Shown here: piece after piece, positions 5,769 to 8,453 of the stretch
How the letters are laid out: each line of letters begins with the position of its first letter
Numbering within the stretch: position 1 is the stretch's first letter
Assembly (NCBI GenBank): GCA_019661805.1
Contig: JAIFWR010000014.1
Coordinates: 1-8,453 of the forward strand
Reading direction: 5' to 3'
Origin: Candidatus Parcubacteria bacterium
Lineage (GTDB): Bacteria; Patescibacteriota; Minisyncoccia; Phycocordibacterales; Zambryskibacteraceae
DNA length: 8,453 bases
The notes under the pieces: generated by a model
What the model was told of the DNA's origin: nothing
Databases searched by the model: none
What the model saw: the letters and a program-made list of their open reading frames with translations, nothing else
Made by a program: the position numbers and the translations under genes

Positions 5769-5787
5769 TCGTTGCCTGTATTATACT
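5760..5787. promoter_or_regulatory. Divergent overlapping promoters of rnhB (-) and dnaE (+)
   Basis: Bases 5780-5787 (ATTATACT) serve both directions. On the plus strand TATACT (5782-5787) lies 6 bases before the dnaE ATG at 5794, with a 4/6 match to -35 (ATGACT, 5760-5765) at 16-base spacing. On the minus strand TATAAT (5785-5780) lies 11 bases before the rnhB ATG at 5768, with no credible -35. The two -10 boxes share four base pairs, so polymerase can probably melt this site for only one direction at a time. The dnaE -35 candidate overlaps the rnhB start codon. Confidence 0.6.
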
Positions 5788-5793
5788 ATGCCC

Positions 5794-7032
5794 ATGTCAA
5801 AGTTTGTACACCTCCATGTCCACTCGCATTACTCCCTCTTGGACGGAGTGCCGAAGATCCCAGACCTAGTGAAAAGGGCAAAGAAGGAAGGCATGGAGGC
5901 CCTCGCCCTCACTGATTCGGGAAACCTCTATGGCGCAATCGAGTTCTACAAAGAGTGCAGGAAGGAGGGCGTGAAGCCCATCATCGGAGTCGACTTCTAT
6001 GTGGTACTTCGCACGCGGCACGACAAGGAAGCCCGGATCGACAACCAGCGGACGCGCCTCATCCTCCTCGCCGAGAACCTCGAGGGCTACCACAACCTCC
6101 TCAAGCTCGTCACGGCCTCCTACCTTGAGGGCTTCTACTACAAGCCGCGGATAGACAAGGAACTGGTCGAGAAGCATAAGGCCGGGCTCGTCGCAATCCT
6201 CCCCTCGTTCGTGAAGACCGATGTCGAGGAACTGGCGCTCTTTTACCAAAAAGTATTTGGCCCGGAGCGCTTCTCCATCGAGCTCACGCATCACCCCGAG
6301 ATCATAGGCCACGACGAGCTCATGGCCGAGAGGAAGGCGATTGCCGCGAAACACGGCATAGCGCTCCTCGCCGCCCACGACGTTTACTACCTCGACCCCG
6401 AGGACAAGACGGTGCGCGACACCGTCCTCGCGATCCAGGGTTATATGTCTGGCAGCGGCGCAGGCCGGGTGCTTGGTGATGAGGAAGAGGACTTCTCTTT
6501 TATCAGCACGAAGACGGCGGCAAAATACTTCAAAGACGTGCCGGAAGCGCTTGAGAACACGGCCAAGGTGGCCGAGATGTGCAACTTGGAGCTTGAGCTC
6601 GGCACATGGGTCTTCCCCAACCTCGAGATCGGGAACGGGAAAACTCCGGAGGAGGCCTTCCGGGACATCGTTGAAGAGGGCTTCGCAAAGCGCGGCCTCG
6701 CGAAAACTCCCGCGGAGGTCGCGAGGGTCGAGTATGAACTGAAGATCATCAACGACAAGGGCTACCCGAAGTATCTCCTCATCGTGACCGACCTCCTCCG
6801 CTACGCGCACGAGCACGGGATCCTCACCAACGTCCGAGGCTCGGTGGCAGGCTCGCTCGTGAGTTACCTCACCGGCATCACGAACATCAACCCGCTCGAG
6901 TACAAGCTCCCCTTCGAGCGGTTCTTGAACCCCGACCGCCCCTCGGCGCCGGACATCGACATGGACTTCGCCGACAACCGCCGGGACGAAGTGATCGAAT
7001 ACGCGCGGCGGCGGACCACGTGGCCCAGATAG
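5794..7032 (+). CDS. dnaE: DNA polymerase III alpha subunit, segment 1 of 3 (PHP domain and first part of the palm)
   Basis: DnaE is the replicative DNA polymerase. This first open segment gives 412 residues, of which about 406 align with the family. Residues 1-220 are the PHP domain, opening MSKFVHLHVHSHYSLLDG with the HxHxH cluster. Other PHP ligand positions look altered: LTDSGNLYG has Ser42 where His is usual, and AAHDVYYL has Tyr where DVHY is usual. The palm begins near 320 (YPKYLLIVTDL), with the GSVAGSLVSYLTGI motif (349-362) and the catalytic pair PDIDMDF (Asp388 and Asp390). The frame then leaves the family after EYARR and stops at 7030-7032. The ATG at 5794 is chosen over the one at 5788 because the protein then starts MSKFVHLH like its relatives and because the -10 box ends at 5787, so the earlier ATG would lie upstream of the transcript. 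Confidence 0.92.
   Translation: MSKFVHLHVHSHYSLLDGVPKIPDLVKRAKKEGMEALALTDSGNLYGAIEFYKECRKEGVKPIIGVDFYVVLRTRHDKEARIDNQRTRLILLAENLEGYHNLLKLVTASYLEGFYYKPRIDKELVEKHKAGLVAILPSFVKTDVEELALFYQKVFGPERFSIELTHHPEIIGHDELMAERKAIAAKHGIALLAAHDVYYLDPEDKTVRDTVLAIQGYMSGSGAGRVLGDEEEDFSFISTKTAAKYFKDVPEALENTAKVAEMCNLELELGTWVFPNLEIGNGKTPEEAFRDIVEEGFAKRGLAKTPAEVARVEYELKIINDKGYPKYLLIVTDLLRYAHEHGILTNVRGSVAGSLVSYLTGITNINPLEYKLPFERFLNPDRPSAPDIDMDFADNRRDEVIEYARRRTTWPR
7003..7014 (+). other. First dnaE frameshift: apparent 10-base deletion
   Basis: The frame must move between GCG (7003-7005) and GAC (7014-7016). DnaE proteins normally read EYxxxKYGxDHVAQI here; this sequence reads EYA, then 8 bases, then DHVAQI, where 18 bases are expected. 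Ten bases, including the codons for Lys-Tyr-Gly, therefore seem to be missing. The lost codons argue for a deletion, in the cell or in the assembly, not for programmed frameshifting. Confidence 0.8.
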
Positions 7033-8252
7033 GCACCTTCGGCACCATGCTCGCACGCGGAGCTGTCCGCGACGTCACCCGCGCCCTCGGCTTCCCCTAC
7101 GCGCTTGGCGACCAGATCGCGAAGATGATCCCTATGGGCGTGCAGGGCTTCCCCATGACGATCGAGCGGGCGAAGAAGGAGTCTTCCGAGTTCAAGGAGC
7201 TCTACGGCAATGACCAGGATACCAAGACGATCGTCGACATGGCCGAGAAGCTCGAGGGCAACGCCCGGCACATCTCGGTCCACGCGGCGGGCATCGTCAT
7301 CTCGCCCACCGCACTTACCGACTACACCCCTCTCCAGTACGATACGAAAGGGGAAACGTCTGACGGGGTCAGACGTTTCAAGATCATTACCCAGTACGAC
7401 ATGTACTCGATCGAGGAGGCCGGCCTGCCGAAGTTCGACTTCCTCGGCATCCGGAACCTCTCGATCATCGCGGACACCTTCGAGCGGGTAAGGAAGCTCG
7501 AGGGCACGGAACTCTCGCTCGAGAAGATTCCTCTTGATGACAAGAAGACCTTCCGGATGCTCTCGAAGGGCCAGACGGAGGCCACCTTCCAGCTGAACGG
7601 CTCCGGCATGACGAGGGCGCTCATGGACCTGAAGCCGACCAGTATCCACGACATCAACGTCATGGTCGCCCTCTACCGCCCCGGGCCCATGGACAACATC
7701 CAGGAGTACATTGCAAGGAAGCACGGCCGGAAGCAGGCGACCTTCATGCACCCGAAGATGAAGGACTTCCTCGACACGACCTACGGCGTGCTCGTCTATC
7801 AGGATGACCTCCTCATGACGGCGATCGAGGTAGCGGGCTACAGCTGGGGCGAAGTGGACAAGTTCCGCAAAGCGGTCGGCAAGAAGATCCCCGAGGAGAT
7901 GAAGAAGCAACACGTGCTCTTCGTCGAGGGTTGCATCAAGCACGGCGGCATGAGTAGGGAGAAGGCCGAGGCCCTCTGGGAGCTCTTCGTCCCCTTCCAG
8001 GGATACGGCTTCAACAAGGCGCACGCGGCAAGCTACGGGCACATCGCTGGCTCAAGGCAAACTTCCCCGCGATCTACATGTCGGCCGTGCTCACGGCTGA
8101 GAGTGGCGACGTCGAGACGATCGGCACCATGGTCGCGGAGTGCCGGAAGATGGGCATCGAGGTATTGCCACCCTCGGTCAATGAGAGCTTCTCCCAGTTC
8201 TCCGTCGTGGCTGCCGAAGGCGAGAAGAAGTACAAGATCCGCTTCGGCTTGA
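7014..8252 (+). CDS. dnaE: DNA polymerase III alpha subunit, segment 2 of 3 (palm, fingers)
   Basis: This is the continuation of dnaE in the next frame. It matches the family from DHVAQIGTFGTMLARGAVRD (7014 on) to KAHAASYGHIA, ending at about 8047; the remaining frame to 8252 is out-of-frame noise. Landmarks in order: KLEGNARHISVHAAGIVIS, GLPKFDFLGIRNLSI, IPLDDKKTFRML, ALYRPGPMDNIQEYIARKHG, TTYGVLVYQDDLLM and FRKAVGKKIPEEMKKQH. These form the rest of the palm and the fingers that hold template and incoming nucleotide. A nine-residue insert, ETSDGVRRF, encoded exactly by a perfect palindrome (7353-7379), lies between YDTKG and KIITQYDMYS. No start codon or ribosome site belongs to this segment; it is not a separate gene. 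Confidence 0.88.
   Translation, partial: DHVAQIGTFGTMLARGAVRDVTRALGFPYALGDQIAKMIPMGVQGFPMTIERAKKESSEFKELYGNDQDTKTIVDMAEKLEGNARHISVHAAGIVISPTALTDYTPLQYDTKGETSDGVRRFKIITQYDMYSIEEAGLPKFDFLGIRNLSIIADTFERVRKLEGTELSLEKIPLDDKKTFRMLSKGQTEATFQLNGSGMTRALMDLKPTSIHDINVMVALYRPGPMDNIQEYIARKHGRKQATFMHPKMKDFLDTTYGVLVYQDDLLMTAIEVAGYSWGEVDKFRKAVGKKIPEEMKKQHVLFVEGCIKHGGMSREKAEALWELFVPFQGYGFNKAHAASYGHIAGSRQTSPRSTCRPCSRLRVATSRRSAPWSRSAGRWASRYCHPRSMRASPSSPSWLPKARRSTRSASA
7353..7379. repeat. 27-base perfect palindrome inserted in frame in dnaE
   Basis: The arms GAAACGTCTGAC (7353-7364) and GTCAGACGTTTC (7368-7379) are exact reverse complements around a GGG loop. The 27 bases coincide with nine codons of the dnaE frame, giving ETSDGVRRF. 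The neighbouring protein (YDTKG, then KIITQYDMYS) reads like an uninterrupted DnaE when the nine residues are removed. Inserted the other way round the palindrome would encode almost the same peptide (ETSDPVRRF). The form suggests a small mobile palindromic repeat like those found inside genes of Rickettsia. No second copy is in this window. Confidence 0.75.
8046..8048 (+). other. Second dnaE frameshift: apparent 13-base deletion
   Basis: The frame moves between ATC (8043-8045) and TGG (8048-8050). DnaE proteins read AYGxxAYQTxWLKAxxP here (E. coli SYQTLWLKA); this sequence reads SYGHI, then two bases, then WLKANFPAIYM. Fifteen bases (Ala-Tyr-Gln-Thr-Ala) would be expected, so 13 appear to be missing. 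Like the first break, this moves the frame by one in the same direction. Confidence 0.8.
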
Positions 8253-8453
8253 CCACGATCAAGAACTTCGGCGCGGGCGTCGCTTCCTCCATCACGCAGG
8301 AGAGGAAGGCGAACGGCACGTTCATAAGCCTCGCCGACTTCCTCGACCGGGTGAAGGACAGGAGTTTGAATAAGAAATCACTCGAGAGCCTGATCAAGTC
8401 CGGCGCTTTAGACGAATTCGGTGAGCGCGGACTCCTTTTGTACAACCTCGACG
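8048..8453 (+). CDS. dnaE: DNA polymerase III alpha subunit, segment 3 of 3 (continues beyond window)
   Basis: The third frame is open to the right edge and encodes 135 residues that continue DnaE: WLKANFPAIYMSAVLTAESG, then VAECRKMGIEVLPPSVNESF, then a YKIRFGLTTIKNFGAGVASS stretch and SLADFLDRV, ending in KKSLESLIKSGALDEFGERG. This is the end of the fingers and the helix-hairpin-helix region that binds duplex DNA. The helix-hairpin-helix motif itself (LESLIKSGALDEFG) looks intact. Beta-clamp-binding and OB-fold regions lie beyond the window. The intact reading after each break argues that the gene was functional recently, or still is, with the breaks arising in the assembly. Confidence 0.87.

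Noticed and set aside
5788..5790. ATG at 5788 as the dnaE start
   Set aside because: It directly follows the -10 box, so it would lie upstream of the transcription start; the ATG at 5794 gives the family N-terminus.
5780..5800. TTGACA (5800-5795) upstream of the rnhB TATAAT as a -35/-10 pair
   Set aside because: The spacing is only 9 bases, far from the usual 16-18, so the match is probably a coincidence of the dnaE start codons.
7003..7020. Programmed ribosomal frameshift or bypass in dnaE
   Set aside because: There is no slippery heptamer, and conserved residues (KYG) are lost at the junction. A programmed shift would keep the full protein sequence. The same argument applies at 8046, where AYQTA is lost.
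5866..7056. Long open frame on the minus strand opposite dnaE (396 codons), and another at 6864-8042
   Set aside because: These are mirror frames of a GC-rich gene with strong third-position bias. The proteins resemble nothing and would overlap clear DnaE motifs; no promoter or ribosome site precedes them.
1..8453. CRISPR array, tRNA, rRNA, insertion sequence or prophage genes
   Set aside because: No spaced direct repeats, cloverleaf, transposase or integrase motifs were seen on reading both strands; gene content is core throughout.

Overview
The window looks like a chromosomal housekeeping segment from a GC-rich member of the Patescibacteria (Candidate Phyla Radiation), most likely the Parcubacteria. 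The grounds are a ribosomal protein L32 of the MRHTRSHTRNRRSHHAL type, a short SMC, a NusB fused to a Nudix domain, tight gene packing and short AT-rich promoters in otherwise GC-rich DNA. The placement rests on recalled family resemblance, not a search. There are no tRNA or rRNA genes, CRISPR arrays, transposases or phage genes.

Layout. 1-285 (+) is the 3' end of rnr (RNase R). It meets smc (289-2352, -) tail to tail across 3 bases with no hairpin between them. Reading leftward on the minus strand from about 4.6 kb: rpmF (L32), nusB-nudix fusion, rnc (RNase III), an 80-residue orphan, a GC-rich hairpin terminator, then smc from its own extended -10 promoter. Upstream of rpmF on the same strand is a stand-alone Nudix gene (4658-5143) that ends in its own hairpin terminator. 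Before it lies rnhB (RNase HII, 5178-5768). rnhB diverges from dnaE (from 5794, +) across a tiny intergenic region with overlapping opposed -10 boxes. dnaE runs off the right edge.

Function. Most genes serve core information processing: translation (L32), rRNA transcription and processing (NusB, RNase III), RNA decay (RNase R), chromosome organisation (SMC), removal of RNA from DNA (RNase HII) and replication (DnaE). The two Nudix domains suggest nucleotide clean-up or RNA-end chemistry, but their substrates cannot be read from the sequence.

Most notable points. (1) A perfect 27-base palindrome (12-bp arms, GGG loop) sits exactly in frame inside dnaE and adds nine residues, like a mobile palindromic element tolerated inside a protein. 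(2) dnaE is broken twice by what look like 10- and 13-base deletions that each remove conserved residues. (3) NusB and Nudix are fused in one frame. (4) Several promoters place the -10 box only 6-11 bases before the start codon, implying leaderless or nearly leaderless mRNAs. (5) Lineage-type oddities occur in catalytic or metal sites: RNase III Asp to Asn, L32 without zinc cysteines, a degraded DnaE PHP site, and an SMC with no recognisable hinge.
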